Shown here: positions 25,318 to 34,202 of the stretch, piece after piece | How the letters are laid out: the number at the start of each line of letters is the position of its first letter | How positions within the stretch are numbered: position 1 is the first letter of the stretch | NCBI RefSeq assembly: GCF_018069625.1 | Contig: NZ_CP072941.1 | Span: 2,666,001-2,730,000, forward strand | From: Streptomyces yatensis | GTDB lineage: Bacteria; Actinomycetota; Actinomycetes; Streptomycetales; Streptomycetaceae | DNA: 64,000 nt | Reading direction: 5' to 3' | Program-made: the position numbers and the translations under genes | The notes under the pieces: model-generated | Seen by the model: the letters and a program-made list of their open reading frames with translations, nothing else | What the model was told of the DNA's origin: nothing | Databases searched by the model: none

Positions 25318-27267
25318 GTGGCCCGTAACCGCCAGCGCAACCGACAGCAGAAGCAGTACCCGAGGCTGACCCACCCCCTGGTGCGGGACTCGGTCAGCGG
25401 TGAACTCCGCCGCGCCTCCTGGGACGAGGCGCTCAGCCGGGCCACCGCCGGGTTCCGGGCCGTGACGGCGGCCCACGGGCCCGACGCGTTCGGCATGTTC
25501 TCCTGCGCCCGCGCCACCAACGAGATGAACTACGTGGCCCAGAAGTTCGCCCGGGTGGTGATGGGCACCAACAACGTCGACTCCTGCAACCGCACCTGCC
25601 ACGCGCCCAGCGTCGCGGGGCTGTCCGCCGTCTTCGGCTCGGGCGGCGGCACGTCGTCGTACGCGGAGGTCGAGGACACCGATCTCATCGTGATGTGGGG
25701 CTCCAACGCCCGCTTCGCGCACCCGATCTTCTTCCAGCACGTCCTCAAGGGCATCCGCAACGGCGCCCGGATGTACGCCGTCGATCCGCGCCGCACCTCG
25801 ACCGCCGAATGGGCCGAGAGCTGGCTGGGGCTCAACGTCGGCACCGACATCCCGCTCGCCCACGCCGTGGGCCGCGAGATCATCCACGCGGGGCTCGCCA
25901 ACCGCTCCTTCATCGAGCGCGCCACCAGTGGCTTCGAGGAGTACGCGGCCCATGTGGAGCCCTGGACGCTGAGCGTCGCGGAGAAGGTCACGGGCGTTCC
26001 CGCGGACGCCATCCGCGATCTCGCGCACGCCTACGCCACCGCCGAGCGCGCCCAGCTGTGCTGGACGCTCGGCATCACCGAGCACCACAACGGCACCGAC
26101 AACGTCCGGGCGCTGATCAATCTGTCCCTGCTGACCGGCCATGTCGGCCGGTACGGCTGTGGACTGCAGCCGCTGCGCGGCCAGAACAACGTCCAGGGCG
26201 GCGGCGACATGGGCGCCATCCCCAACCGGCTGCCCGGCTTCCAGGACATCCTGGACCCGCCCACCCGGTCCAAGTTCGAGCGCGCCTGGGACGTGGTCAT
26301 CCAGCCGCGCTACGGACTGAACCTCACCGAGATGTTCGAGGCCATGGAGGCGGGCGAACTGCGCGCCGTCTACTGCATCGGCGAGAACCCGGCCCAGTCC
26401 GAGGCCGACACCGAACAGGCCGTCCGGCGGCTGGAGTCGCTGGAGCACCTGGTGGTCCAGGACATCTTCCTCACCAGGACCGCCGAGCTGGCCGATGTGG
26501 TGCTCCCGGCGACCGCCGGCTGGTGCGAGACGGAGGGCACCACCACCAACAGCGAGCGGCGCGTCCAGCGGGTGCGCAAGGCCGTGGAGCCGCCCGGCGA
26601 GGCGCGCGAGGACATCGACATCATCTGCGAGCTGGCGCGGCGGCTCGGCCACGACTGGAAGTTCGAGGGCGCGGAAGAGGTGTGGAACGAGCTGCGCGCC
26701 GTCTCCCCCGACCACTTCGGCATGACCTACGAACGCCTGGAGGAGCACCAGGGCATCCAGTGGCCCTGCCCCAGCACCGACCGGCTCGAACCCACCTATC
26801 TGCACGGCCGGCTGTGGGAGAACGATCCGGCGCTCCGCGGCGACCTCGCCCCCTTCGGCCCGGTGAAGCACGATCCGCCGGTCGATCTGACCGATGACGC
26901 CTATCCGATCCGGCTCACCACGGGACGGCGCCTGGACTCGTACAACACCGGGGTGCAGAGCGGGGGTTTCGCCTCTCCGCTGCGGCGCGGCGAGTACATC
27001 GAGCTGTGCCCGGAGGACGCGGCCCGCTACCGGGTGGAGACCGAGGAGCGGGTGCGGGTCACCTCGCGGCGCGGCTCCGTGGTGGCGCCGGTGTGGATCG
27101 ATCCCGGGCTGCGGCCGGGGCTCGCCTTCATGACCATGCACTTCCCCGACGAGGTGGACACCAACTCCCTGACGATCGAGGCGAACTGCCCCATCGCGGG
27201 GACGGCGGAGTTCAAGGCGTCGGCCATAAGGATCGAGAAGATTCCCGTGACCGCCGTAAGGAGCTGA
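25318..27267 (+). CDS. fdhA: Formate dehydrogenase catalytic (molybdopterin) subunit lacking its N-terminal iron-sulfur domain
   Basis: The product has 649 residues from GTG 25318, after AAGGAG. It begins at the point (RLTHPLVRD) that in normal FdsA/FdhF proteins follows the first [4Fe-4S] domain; that domain is encoded instead at the end of the gene at 29324-30196. The molybdenum ligand region reads NNVDSCNRTCHAPS, with Cys94-His95 as the Cys-His pair of Cys-type formate dehydrogenases. RGQNNVQGGGDMGAIPN is the pterin-binding and catalytic Arg region. A molybdopterin dinucleotide-binding domain closes the protein (RLTTGRRLDSYNTG onward). Together with the two following genes it should oxidise formate to CO2 with NAD+. 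Confidence 0.9.
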   Translation: MARNRQRNRQQKQYPRLTHPLVRDSVSGELRRASWDEALSRATAGFRAVTAAHGPDAFGMFSCARATNEMNYVAQKFARVVMGTNNVDSCNRTCHAPSVAGLSAVFGSGGGTSSYAEVEDTDLIVMWGSNARFAHPIFFQHVLKGIRNGARMYAVDPRRTSTAEWAESWLGLNVGTDIPLAHAVGREIIHAGLANRSFIERATSGFEEYAAHVEPWTLSVAEKVTGVPADAIRDLAHAYATAERAQLCWTLGITEHHNGTDNVRALINLSLLTGHVGRYGCGLQPLRGQNNVQGGGDMGAIPNRLPGFQDILDPPTRSKFERAWDVVIQPRYGLNLTEMFEAMEAGELRAVYCIGENPAQSEADTEQAVRRLESLEHLVVQDIFLTRTAELADVVLPATAGWCETEGTTTNSERRVQRVRKAVEPPGEAREDIDIICELARRLGHDWKFEGAEEVWNELRAVSPDHFGMTYERLEEHQGIQWPCPSTDRLEPTYLHGRLWENDPALRGDLAPFGPVKHDPPVDLTDDAYPIRLTTGRRLDSYNTGVQSGGFASPLRRGEYIELCPEDAARYRVETEERVRVTSRRGSVVAPVWIDPGLRPGLAFMTMHFPDEVDTNSLTIEANCPIAGTAEFKASAIRIEKIPVTAVRS

Positions 27268-27269
27268 CC

Positions 27270-29327
27270 GTGGATCTGCGCTTCGGTGCCGGCAAGCCCA
27301 CGGACGAGGAGCGGGCGGCCGTCGACGCGCTGCTCGGCCCGCCCGAGTCCGCCTGGGAGGGCGCGGACGACCGCAACGACACGGATCTGCGCTGGGCGCG
27401 CGGCGGCCGCGAGGCACGTGAGCGGCGCGAGCTGCTGTTGCCGGGGCTGCATGCCCTCAACGACCGGGTGGGCTGGATCAGCGAGGGCGGCCTGGACTAT
27501 CTCTGCCGCCGGCTGACGGTCCCTCCGGCGGAGGGCTACGGGGTGGCGACCTTCTACGCGATGTTCGCGGTGAAACCCCGTCCGGCGACCGTCGTCCACG
27601 TCTGCACGGATCTGGCGTGCGCGGCCCGGGGCTCCGCGCGGGTGTGCGCGGAGCTCGAACGGGACCTGGGCCCGGCGGGCTCGGCCGGATCCGGAGCCGT
27701 CTGGCAGCCCAGCCCGTGCCTGGGCCTGTGCGAGCGCGCCCCGGCGGCCCTGGCGATCCGGGCGGGCGAGACCCCGCAGGCCGCGGTCGTCGCCCCCGCC
27801 ACGGCCGAGGCGGTGGCCGACGCGGCCTCGGCGCCGCACGACGCACCGGCCGAGCCCCCCGCGGCCGCCGCGGTCCCCCAGACCGGCGCCACGGTTCCTC
27901 AGGGCGGCGCCACGGTCCCCCAGACCGGCGCCGACGGCCCCTGCCCCCCGCCCGCCACACGGGCGGGCACCGACGACGCGGTCGTGCCCGCCCCGGGCCC
28001 CGACGCCGGGCAGCGGCCGGAGAACCCCGCGCAGAGAGAGCCGCGAGCCGACCCCTGTGCGCCGCCCGAGAGTTCCGCGCGGCGGGACACATCCGTGCCC
28101 CCGGCCGGAGGCAACCTGGTGCTGCTGCGCCGGGTCGGAGTCGTGGACCCGGGGTCGCTCGACGACTACCGCACCCACGGCGGCTACGCCGCCCTGCGGC
28201 GCGCGTTCGCGCTCGGGCCCGCCGGGGTGATCCGGGAGGTCACCGAGGCGGGGCTGGTCGGGCGGGGCGGGGCCGCGTTCCCGACCGGGCGGAAGTGGTC
28301 GGCCACCGCCCAGCAGCCCGACCATCCGCACTATCTGGTCTGCAACGCCGACGAGAGCGAACCGGGCACCTTCAAGGACCGGGTCCTGATGGAGGGCGAT
28401 CCGTACGCCCTGATCGAGGCCATGACCATCGCGGGCTACGCCACCGGGGCCCACCGCGGCTATCTGTATCTGCGCGGCGAATACCCCCGTGCGCTGCGCC
28501 GGCTGCGCACCGCCATCGACCGGGCCCGGGCCCGTGGCTTCCTCGGCGAGGACGTCATGGGGCAGGGGTTCGCGTTCGACATCGAGATCCGGCGCGGCGC
28601 GGGCGCGTACATCTGCGGTGAGGAGACCGCGATCTTCAACTCGATCGAGGGGCGGCGCGGTGAACCGCGCAGCAAACCGCCGTTCCCGGTCGAGAAGGGG
28701 CTGTTCGGCAAGCCGACCGCGGTCAACAACGTGGAGACGCTGGTCAATGTGCTACCGATTCTGATCGAGGGCGCGCAGGCGTATGCCCGCACCGGTACCG
28801 GCACCTCCACCGGCACCAAGCTGTTCTGCGTCTCCGGCACGGTCGCCCGGCCCGGTGTCTACGAGCTGCCGTTCGGGGCGACACTGGGCGAGCTGCTGGA
28901 GCTCGCGGGACCGCCCGAGACCCTGCGCGCGGTGCTGCTCGGCGGCGCTGCGGGCGGTTTCGTACGCCCCGACGAGCTGGACGTCCCGCTGACCTTCGAG
29001 GGGACGCGCGCCGCGGGCACCACCCTCGGCTCGGGAGTGGTGCTGGTCCTGGACGACAGCGTCGACCTGCCCCGCATCCTGCTGCGCATCGCGGAGTTCT
29101 TCCGCGACGAGTCCTGCGGCCAGTGCGTCCCCTGCCGGGTGGGCACCGTACGGCAGGAGGAGGCGCTGCACCGGATCAAGGACCTTACGGGCGCCGCCGC
29201 GGCCGGGGACATCGCGCTGCTGCGCGAGGTCGGCCAGGCCATGCGGGACGCCTCGATCTGCGGTCTGGGCCAGACCGCCTGGAACGCCGTGGAGTCCGCC
29301 ATCGACCGCCTGGGAGCCTTCAAGTGA
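27270..29327 (+). CDS. Fused NuoE-NuoF-type diaphorase subunit of formate dehydrogenase (FdsG-FdsB fusion)
   Basis: The product has 685 residues; the GTG start lies 7 nt after AAGGAG. Residues 1-165 are NuoE/FdsG-like with a [2Fe-2S] site (CTDLAC and CLGLC). Residues 170-285 are a long Ala/Pro-rich linker containing repeated VPQTGATVPQ units. Residues 290-685 are NuoF/FdsB-like: the FMN and NADH site GRGGAAFPTGRKW, ICGEETAIFNSIEGRRGEPR, and the [4Fe-4S] site ESCGQCVPCRVGT plus ICGLGQTA. In most organisms these are two proteins. It passes electrons from the molybdenum subunit to NAD+. Its TGA overlaps the GTG of the next gene. Confidence 0.92.
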   Translation: MDLRFGAGKPTDEERAAVDALLGPPESAWEGADDRNDTDLRWARGGREARERRELLLPGLHALNDRVGWISEGGLDYLCRRLTVPPAEGYGVATFYAMFAVKPRPATVVHVCTDLACAARGSARVCAELERDLGPAGSAGSGAVWQPSPCLGLCERAPAALAIRAGETPQAAVVAPATAEAVADAASAPHDAPAEPPAAAAVPQTGATVPQGGATVPQTGADGPCPPPATRAGTDDAVVPAPGPDAGQRPENPAQREPRADPCAPPESSARRDTSVPPAGGNLVLLRRVGVVDPGSLDDYRTHGGYAALRRAFALGPAGVIREVTEAGLVGRGGAAFPTGRKWSATAQQPDHPHYLVCNADESEPGTFKDRVLMEGDPYALIEAMTIAGYATGAHRGYLYLRGEYPRALRRLRTAIDRARARGFLGEDVMGQGFAFDIEIRRGAGAYICGEETAIFNSIEGRRGEPRSKPPFPVEKGLFGKPTAVNNVETLVNVLPILIEGAQAYARTGTGTSTGTKLFCVSGTVARPGVYELPFGATLGELLELAGPPETLRAVLLGGAAGGFVRPDELDVPLTFEGTRAAGTTLGSGVVLVLDDSVDLPRILLRIAEFFRDESCGQCVPCRVGTVRQEEALHRIKDLTGAAAAGDIALLREVGQAMRDASICGLGQTAWNAVESAIDRLGAFK

Positions 29328-30196
29328 CCGCGATACCGCTGCGACCCCCGCGCCGTCTGGTCGACCTCACCCTGGACGGCGAGCCGGTCCGCGCCCCGGA
29401 GGACAGCACCCTGCTGGACGCGTGCCGCGCCGCGGGCAAGGACGTCCCGACCCTGTGTCAGGGCGACACGCTCACCCCCAAGAACGCCTGCCGGGTGTGC
29501 GTGGTGGAGGTGGAGGGCGCCCGCACCCTCGCGCCGGCCTGTTCCCGCCGGGTGGAGCAGGGCATGGAGGTGCGCACGGACACCGAGCGGGCCCGGCACA
29601 GCCGTAAGGTCGTCCTGGAACTGCTGGCCTCCTCCACCGATCTGTCGACGACCCCGCGCGCGGCCGACTGGATCGAGGAGTACGGGGCCGAGCCGGACCG
29701 CTTCGGCGCGGACGCCGCCCGGGTGGACGAGGAGCCGAAGGTCGACAACGACCTGTACGTCCGCGACTACGACAAATGCATCCTCTGCTACAAGTGCGTG
29801 GACGCCTGCGGCGACCAGTGGCAGAACACCTTCGCGATCGCGGTCGCGGGCCGCGGTTTCGACGCCCGGATCTCCACCGAGCACGACGCGCCCCTCACCG
29901 ACTCCGCGTGTGTCTACTGCGGCAACTGCATCGAGGTGTGCCCGACCGGCGCGCTGAGCTTCAAGACGGAGTTCGACATGCGGGCGGCCGGGGCGTGGGA
30001 CGAGTCGGCGCAGACGGAGACGACGACGGTATGCGCCTACTGTGGTGTGGGGTGCAACCTCACCCTCCATGTGCAGGACAATGAGATCGTGAAGGTCACC
30101 TCGCCGCACGACAATCCCGTCACCCACGGGAACCTGTGCATCAAGGGCCGTTTCGGGTACCAGCACGTACAGAACCACGCACAGAACCGGGACTGA
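29324..30196 (+). CDS. Iron-sulfur subunit: detached N-terminal half of the formate dehydrogenase large subunit
   Basis: The product has 290 residues from GTG 29324 (GTGA overlap). A [2Fe-2S] ferredoxin domain uses C45, C56, C59 and C73. Two [4Fe-4S] sites follow (C152/C155/C158/C162 and C196/C199/C202/C206). The C-terminal segment CAYCGVGCNL (C237, C240, C244) with C272 in GNLCIKGRFGY is the [4Fe-4S] domain that normally opens the molybdopterin subunit. The protein ends right after GRFGYQHV, where the catalytic subunit's sequence would continue. The His/Cys cluster usual between the 2Fe and 4Fe domains of FdsA/NuoG appears lost (LLASSTDLSTTPRAADW has no Cys). It should assemble with FdhA as one functional large subunit. 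Confidence 0.88.
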   Translation: MTAIPLRPPRRLVDLTLDGEPVRAPEDSTLLDACRAAGKDVPTLCQGDTLTPKNACRVCVVEVEGARTLAPACSRRVEQGMEVRTDTERARHSRKVVLELLASSTDLSTTPRAADWIEEYGAEPDRFGADAARVDEEPKVDNDLYVRDYDKCILCYKCVDACGDQWQNTFAIAVAGRGFDARISTEHDAPLTDSACVYCGNCIEVCPTGALSFKTEFDMRAAGAWDESAQTETTTVCAYCGVGCNLTLHVQDNEIVKVTSPHDNPVTHGNLCIKGRFGYQHVQNHAQNRD

Positions 30197-30201
30197 TCGA
30201 C

Positions 30202-31077
30202 ATGGGACGGGTCACCGAGCGACGCCGCGTCATCCGCATCCGGGACGGGGCGATCAGCACCCGGCCGGACACCCTGGTGGCGGAGGAGCCGCTGGAGATC
30301 CGGCTGAACGGCAAACCACTGGCGATCACCATGCGCACACCGGGCGACGACTTCGCCCTCGCCGCCGGGTTCCTGGTGAGCGAGGGCGTCCTCGGGCGCG
30401 CGGACGAGCTGGCGAACATCGTCTACTGCGCGGGCGCCACCGAGGAAGGCTCCAACACCTACAACGTGGTGGATGTGACGCTCGCACCGGGCGTGCCGGT
30501 CCCGGACATCACCCTGGAGCGCAACGTCTATACGACGTCCTCCTGTGGCCTGTGCGGCAAGGCCAGCCTGGACGCGGTGCGGACGACGGCGCGCTGGCCG
30601 CTGGCGGACGGGCTCGGCGACGGGGCGGCCGCCGGGGGCTCCGCCGTCCGGATCGAGCCGGAGACGCTCTCCGTGCTCCCCGACCGGCTCCGCGCGGCGC
30701 AGCGGGTCTTCGACCGGACCGGCGGGCTGCACGCGGCGGGGCTGTTCACCCCGGAAGGCGAGCTGCTGGACCTGCGGGAGGACGTGGGCCGGCACAACGC
30801 GGTGGACAAACTGGTGGGGCGGGCGCTCCAGCAGGGTCTGCTGCCGCTGTCGGGGTCGGTGCTGATGGTTTCGGGCCGCGCCTCCTTCGAGCTGGCACAG
30901 AAGGCGGTGATGGCGGGGATCCCGGTGCTGGCGGCCGTGTCGGCGCCCTCCTCGCTGGCGGTGGATCTGGCGGCGGAGACGGGGCTGACCCTGGTCGGCT
31001 TCCTCCGCGGCACCTCGATGAACGTGTACGCGGGCGAGCAGCGACTCGCTCTGCGGACAGCGGTCGGCGGGACCTGA
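30202..31077 (+). CDS. fdhD: Formate dehydrogenase accessory sulfurtransferase FdhD
   Basis: The product has 291 residues, 5 nt after the previous gene's stop. The SSCGLCGK motif near residue 115 carries the two conserved cysteines that move sulfur from a cysteine desulfurase to the molybdenum cofactor. The LREDVGRHNAVDKLVG segment and MVSGRASFELAQKA are family signatures. It acts in the cytoplasm and is needed to mature formate dehydrogenase, which fits its place as the last gene of this operon. Length is typical. Confidence 0.96.
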   Translation: MGRVTERRRVIRIRDGAISTRPDTLVAEEPLEIRLNGKPLAITMRTPGDDFALAAGFLVSEGVLGRADELANIVYCAGATEEGSNTYNVVDVTLAPGVPVPDITLERNVYTTSSCGLCGKASLDAVRTTARWPLADGLGDGAAAGGSAVRIEPETLSVLPDRLRAAQRVFDRTGGLHAAGLFTPEGELLDLREDVGRHNAVDKLVGRALQQGLLPLSGSVLMVSGRASFELAQKAVMAGIPVLAAVSAPSSLAVDLAAETGLTLVGFLRGTSMNVYAGEQRLALRTAVGGT

Positions 31078-31157
31078 GAAGCGGTCCGCCCGCTGCACGG
31101 GTTGGCGGGCCGGCCGGCGGGGAGCGCCCCCTGCGTCGGCCGGCCCCTACCGGGGTT

Positions 31158-31198
31158 TCGCGCAGGCGTCACCGGGATCTCGCGCAGGCGTCACCGGG
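31158..31198. repeat. Perfect 19-bp direct repeat after fdhD
   Basis: TCGCGCAGGCGTCACCGGG occurs at 31158-31176 and again at 31180-31198, a 22-nt period. It lies between fdhD and the TetR gene promoter; no gene is seen in 31078-31280. Confidence 0.85.
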
Positions 31199-31243
31199 TT
31201 TCATACGTGCGTTCCAGATCCGGGCCTTCACTCGAAAGTGTTC

Positions 31244-31258
31244 TTGACCGCTCGTTCT
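31244..31258 (+). promoter_or_regulatory. Candidate TetR operator over the tetR promoter
   Basis: TTGACCGCTCGTTCT contains the presumed -35 (TTGACC). A TACGGT -10 at 31269-31274 lies so close to the ATG at 31281 that the transcript would be leaderless. The site matches 13 of 15 bases of the reverse complement of 32000-32014 ahead of the MFS gene, which suggests autoregulation together with control of the exporter. Confidence 0.6.
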
Positions 31259-31280
31259 GGTTAGGTGCTACGGTGGGGTT

Positions 31281-31865
31281 ATGGCCAGAACGAAGGAATT
31301 CGACCCGGAGGCCGCCCTGCAGTCGGCTCTCGAGCTGTTCTGGAAGCGCGGCTATGAAGCGACCTCGATGGCGGACCTCGTCGATTATCTCGGCATCGGC
31401 CGCGCCAGTATCTACGCGACCTTCGGCAGCAAGCACGAGCTGTATCTGAAGGCCATGGACCGCTATGCGGAGACGCGCGACCCGTCCCTGCTGACCGAGC
31501 TGTCCCAGCCGGGCCCGGCGCTGCCCGCGGTGCGGGCGGTGGTGCGCCGCTTCGCCGAGGAGGCCGCCTCCCCGGAGATGCGGCTGGCCGGCTGTCTGGT
31601 GACCAACACGGCGGCCGAGCTGGCCCCACACGACCCGGCGGCCGCCCGCCGGGTGGAGCTGAGCTGGGACCACGTGGAGACACCGCTGTGCTCCGCACTG
31701 ATACGGGCCCAGGCCCAGGGGGAGCTCCCCGAGGACCGCGACCCCCGTGCGCTGGCGCGGATGCTGTTCGTGCTGATGCAGGGGCTGCGGGTGGTCGGCA
31801 AGGCGTCGGACGACCCGGCCCGGGTGCGGGACGCCGCGGAGCAGGCGCTGGCACTGCTGGATTGA
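31281..31865 (+). CDS. TetR/AcrR-family transcriptional regulator
   Basis: The product has 194 residues. The N-terminal helix-turn-helix is MARTKEFDPEAALQSALELF, then a DLVDYLGIGRASIYATFGSK segment covering about residues 30-55. The C-terminal domain is helical, with a short Cys-containing segment (MRLAGCLVTNTAAEL) typical of the AcrR/TetR C-terminal subfamily. The adjacent MFS exporter and SDR genes on the same strand, with a matching operator site, make them the likely targets. The inducer is unknown. Confidence 0.92.
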   Translation: MARTKEFDPEAALQSALELFWKRGYEATSMADLVDYLGIGRASIYATFGSKHELYLKAMDRYAETRDPSLLTELSQPGPALPAVRAVVRRFAEEAASPEMRLAGCLVTNTAAELAPHDPAAARRVELSWDHVETPLCSALIRAQAQGELPEDRDPRALARMLFVLMQGLRVVGKASDDPARVRDAAEQALALLD

Positions 31866-31999
31866 CCTCCATGGCCTGACGCCTCCGAACCCTGACCTCA
31901 GCGGCCGGGCCTGACGGCCGGGCCCGCCCCGGCCCGGGCCGGTCACACCACATCACGACCACGGGAGTGAGACAGAGCCCATTCGTATGTCCGCATATT

Positions 32000-32014
32000 A
32001 AAACGATCGGTCAA
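32000..32014 (-). promoter_or_regulatory. Candidate TetR operator ahead of the MFS-SDR operon
   Basis: Read on the minus strand this is TTGACCGATCGTTTT, 13 of 15 identical to the site in the tetR promoter. Its core ACCGATCGTT is nearly palindromic. It sits 15 nt before the ATG of the MFS gene, within a locally AT-rich promoter region. Confidence 0.6.
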
Positions 32015-32028
32015 ATATTGGGGGACAG

Positions 32029-33441
32029 ATGACCGTCACCGACACCTCGCGCGGCACCGATACCGCCGCCACCAGTACGACGCACCATCACCACGCCTTC
32101 GCCCTGCTCGGCTCCGTCCAGATCACCCTGATCTTCACGCTCGCGGCGATCGCCGTGCCACTGCCCGAGATCGGCCGCGCCTTCGGCCTGGAGCGGGCCG
32201 ATCTGATCCTGCTCAGCGCCGCCTATGGGCTCACCTTCGCCGGGCTGCTGCTCTTCGGCGCGCGCCTGTCCGACCGCTACGGCGGCCGGCGCGCCCTTAC
32301 CGCCGGGCTCATCCTCTTCGCCGCCGCCTCGGCCGCCGCCCCGTTCTCCCCCGGCATCGGGACACTGCTCATGGCCCGGTTCGCCCAGGGCGCGGGGGCG
32401 GCCCTGATCGCACCCGCCGCCATGGCCGTGCTGCGGGCCGTCTTCCCCACCCCCGCGGCCTATGGCAGGGCGATGGCCACCTGGGGCGGGCTCTCGGTAC
32501 TCGGCGCCACCGCGGGCAATCTGCTCTCCGGCGTCATAGCCGAGTTGCTGTCCTGGCGCTGGAGCTTCGCCGTGCCCCTTGCGGTGGCCGCGGCCGCCCT
32601 CGCCCTCGCGCCCCGGCTGCTGCCGCACACCGCGCCCAGCCGGGGCCGGACGCTCGATCTGCCGGGCGCGCTGCTCGCCACGGCCGGTATCACGCTGGCC
32701 AGTTACGGGCTCGTGGTCACCGACGCCCTGCCGTGGTCGTCGGCCGGGGTGCTGGCGCCCCTGCTCACCGGGGCCGCGCTGCTCGTCGCGTTCTGGTACG
32801 TCGAGCGCCGGGCCGGCGATCCGCTGCTGCCGCCCCGCTTCCTGCTGGACCGGCGGCGGGCCCTCGCCCTCGCGGCCATCGCGCTCAGCGCCTGTGCGAC
32901 CGCGATGACCTTTGTGACCCTCTCCCTCCATCTCCAGCAGGACCGTGACTGGTCACCGTTGGCGACCTCGGCCGCCTTTGTGCCGTTCGCCATCGCCCTG
33001 CTCGCCTCGGGTCGGGCCGCCGGGCCGCTGATAGCCCGCTTCGGCCCGCGCGTCGTCACCGCCGCCGGCCTGGCCACGGCCGCGGCCGGGCTGGTCCTGC
33101 TCGCCCTCACCGGGCTCGACCCGCACACCCCGTACGCCTCCGCGCTGTTGCCGGGGCTGGTGCTGCTGCCGGCCGGCGCCGCCGCCTCCTTCGCCGGGGC
33201 CGCCGTGCTCACCACCCACGGCGTGCCGCCCGAGCGGACCGGGCTCGCGGGCGGAGTGCTGAACACGGCGATGGAGCTCGGCCCGACCGTGATCTTCGCC
33301 ATCGTGCTCACCTTCGGCAGCGATGCCGTCTCCCTCGCCGCGACGGGGGTCGTGCTCGCCCTCGCCGCCGCCGTGAACCTCCGCGTCCAGCGGACCCGTC
33401 CATCCCGTCCCTCCTCGCTTCCTCAAGGAGCCACGCAGTGA
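32029..33441 (+). CDS. MFS transporter, DHA2-like drug/metabolite exporter
   Basis: The product has 470 residues with about 12-14 membrane segments; GGGGGAC lies before the ATG. The motif A-like loop FGARLSDRYGGRRAL (residues 78-92) and RFAQGAGAALIAPAAMAVLR (motif C region) are typical of EmrB/QacA-type proton antiporters. A short His-rich stretch (HHHH near residue 19) precedes the first helix. It is followed by an SDR gene overlapping its stop codon (GTGA) and preceded by a TetR regulator, the usual layout of an inducible efflux operon. The substrate cannot be predicted. Confidence 0.9.
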   Translation: MTVTDTSRGTDTAATSTTHHHHAFALLGSVQITLIFTLAAIAVPLPEIGRAFGLERADLILLSAAYGLTFAGLLLFGARLSDRYGGRRALTAGLILFAAASAAAPFSPGIGTLLMARFAQGAGAALIAPAAMAVLRAVFPTPAAYGRAMATWGGLSVLGATAGNLLSGVIAELLSWRWSFAVPLAVAAAALALAPRLLPHTAPSRGRTLDLPGALLATAGITLASYGLVVTDALPWSSAGVLAPLLTGAALLVAFWYVERRAGDPLLPPRFLLDRRRALALAAIALSACATAMTFVTLSLHLQQDRDWSPLATSAAFVPFAIALLASGRAAGPLIARFGPRVVTAAGLATAAAGLVLLALTGLDPHTPYASALLPGLVLLPAGAAASFAGAAVLTTHGVPPERTGLAGGVLNTAMELGPTVIFAIVLTFGSDAVSLAATGVVLALAAAVNLRVQRTRPSRPSSLPQGATQ

Positions 33442-34196
33442 ACCGCTTCACCGGAAAGACCGCCCTCGTCACCGGAGCGGGCACCGGCCTCGGCCGTGCC
33501 ATCGCGCTCGCCTTCGCCGCCGAAGGCGCCTCCGTGGTGGCCGCCGGGCGCACCGCGTCCACCCTGGCCGAGACGGTCCGCCTGATCGAGGCCGCCGACG
33601 GCCGGGCCGCCGCCGTGCCCGCCGATGTCACCGACTCCGGGCAGCTGCGGGAGCTGGTGCACCAGTCCGTCACCCGCTTCGGCGGACTGGACATCGCCGT
33701 CAACAACGCCGGGATCATGCGTGGCCAGGGGCCCCTCGGAGAGGTCAGCGAGGAGGACTGGGAGGCGGTGCTGCGCACCAATGTCACCGGTGTCTGGCTG
33801 GCGATGAAGCACCAGATCGCGCATATGAAGGACCACGGCGGCGGGGCGATCGTCAATGTCTCCTCCAACCTCGGCGCCCACCTCCGCGTCCCGGGTCTCG
33901 GCGCGTACAGCACCTCCAAGGCGGCGGTCGCCACACTGACCCGGGCCGCCGCGCTCGACCACGTCCACCAGGGAATCCGGATCAACGCGGTCAGCCCCGG
34001 CGCCTCCGACGCCCCCATGTCGCTGCGGCCCGGTGAGACCGAGGCCGACCGCGCCGAGCGGATGAAGGCCGAGAATCCGCTGGGGCGGATAGCGGAGGCG
34101 GGGGAGATCGCGGCGGCCGTGCTCTACCTCGCCTCACCGGCGGCGGGCTCCGTGGTCGGCACGGATCTGGTGGTGGACAGCGGCTCATCGGCCTGA
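33438..34196 (+). CDS. Short-chain dehydrogenase/reductase (FabG-like SDR)
   Basis: The product has 252 residues. The N-terminal TGAGTGLGRAIALAF is the NAD(P) binding loop, NNAGIMRG the structural Asn motif, and NVSSNLG the catalytic Ser region, with the catalytic Tyr-x-x-x-Lys in YSTSKAA. The chain ends in GTDLVVDSGSSA, as classical SDRs do. It is translationally coupled to the MFS gene (GTGA). It may modify or detoxify the exported compound. Substrate unknown. Confidence 0.93.
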   Translation: MNRFTGKTALVTGAGTGLGRAIALAFAAEGASVVAAGRTASTLAETVRLIEAADGRAAAVPADVTDSGQLRELVHQSVTRFGGLDIAVNNAGIMRGQGPLGEVSEEDWEAVLRTNVTGVWLAMKHQIAHMKDHGGGAIVNVSSNLGAHLRVPGLGAYSTSKAAVATLTRAAALDHVHQGIRINAVSPGASDAPMSLRPGETEADRAERMKAENPLGRIAEAGEIAAAVLYLASPAAGSVVGTDLVVDSGSSA

Positions 34197-34202
34197 CGGC
34201 CC

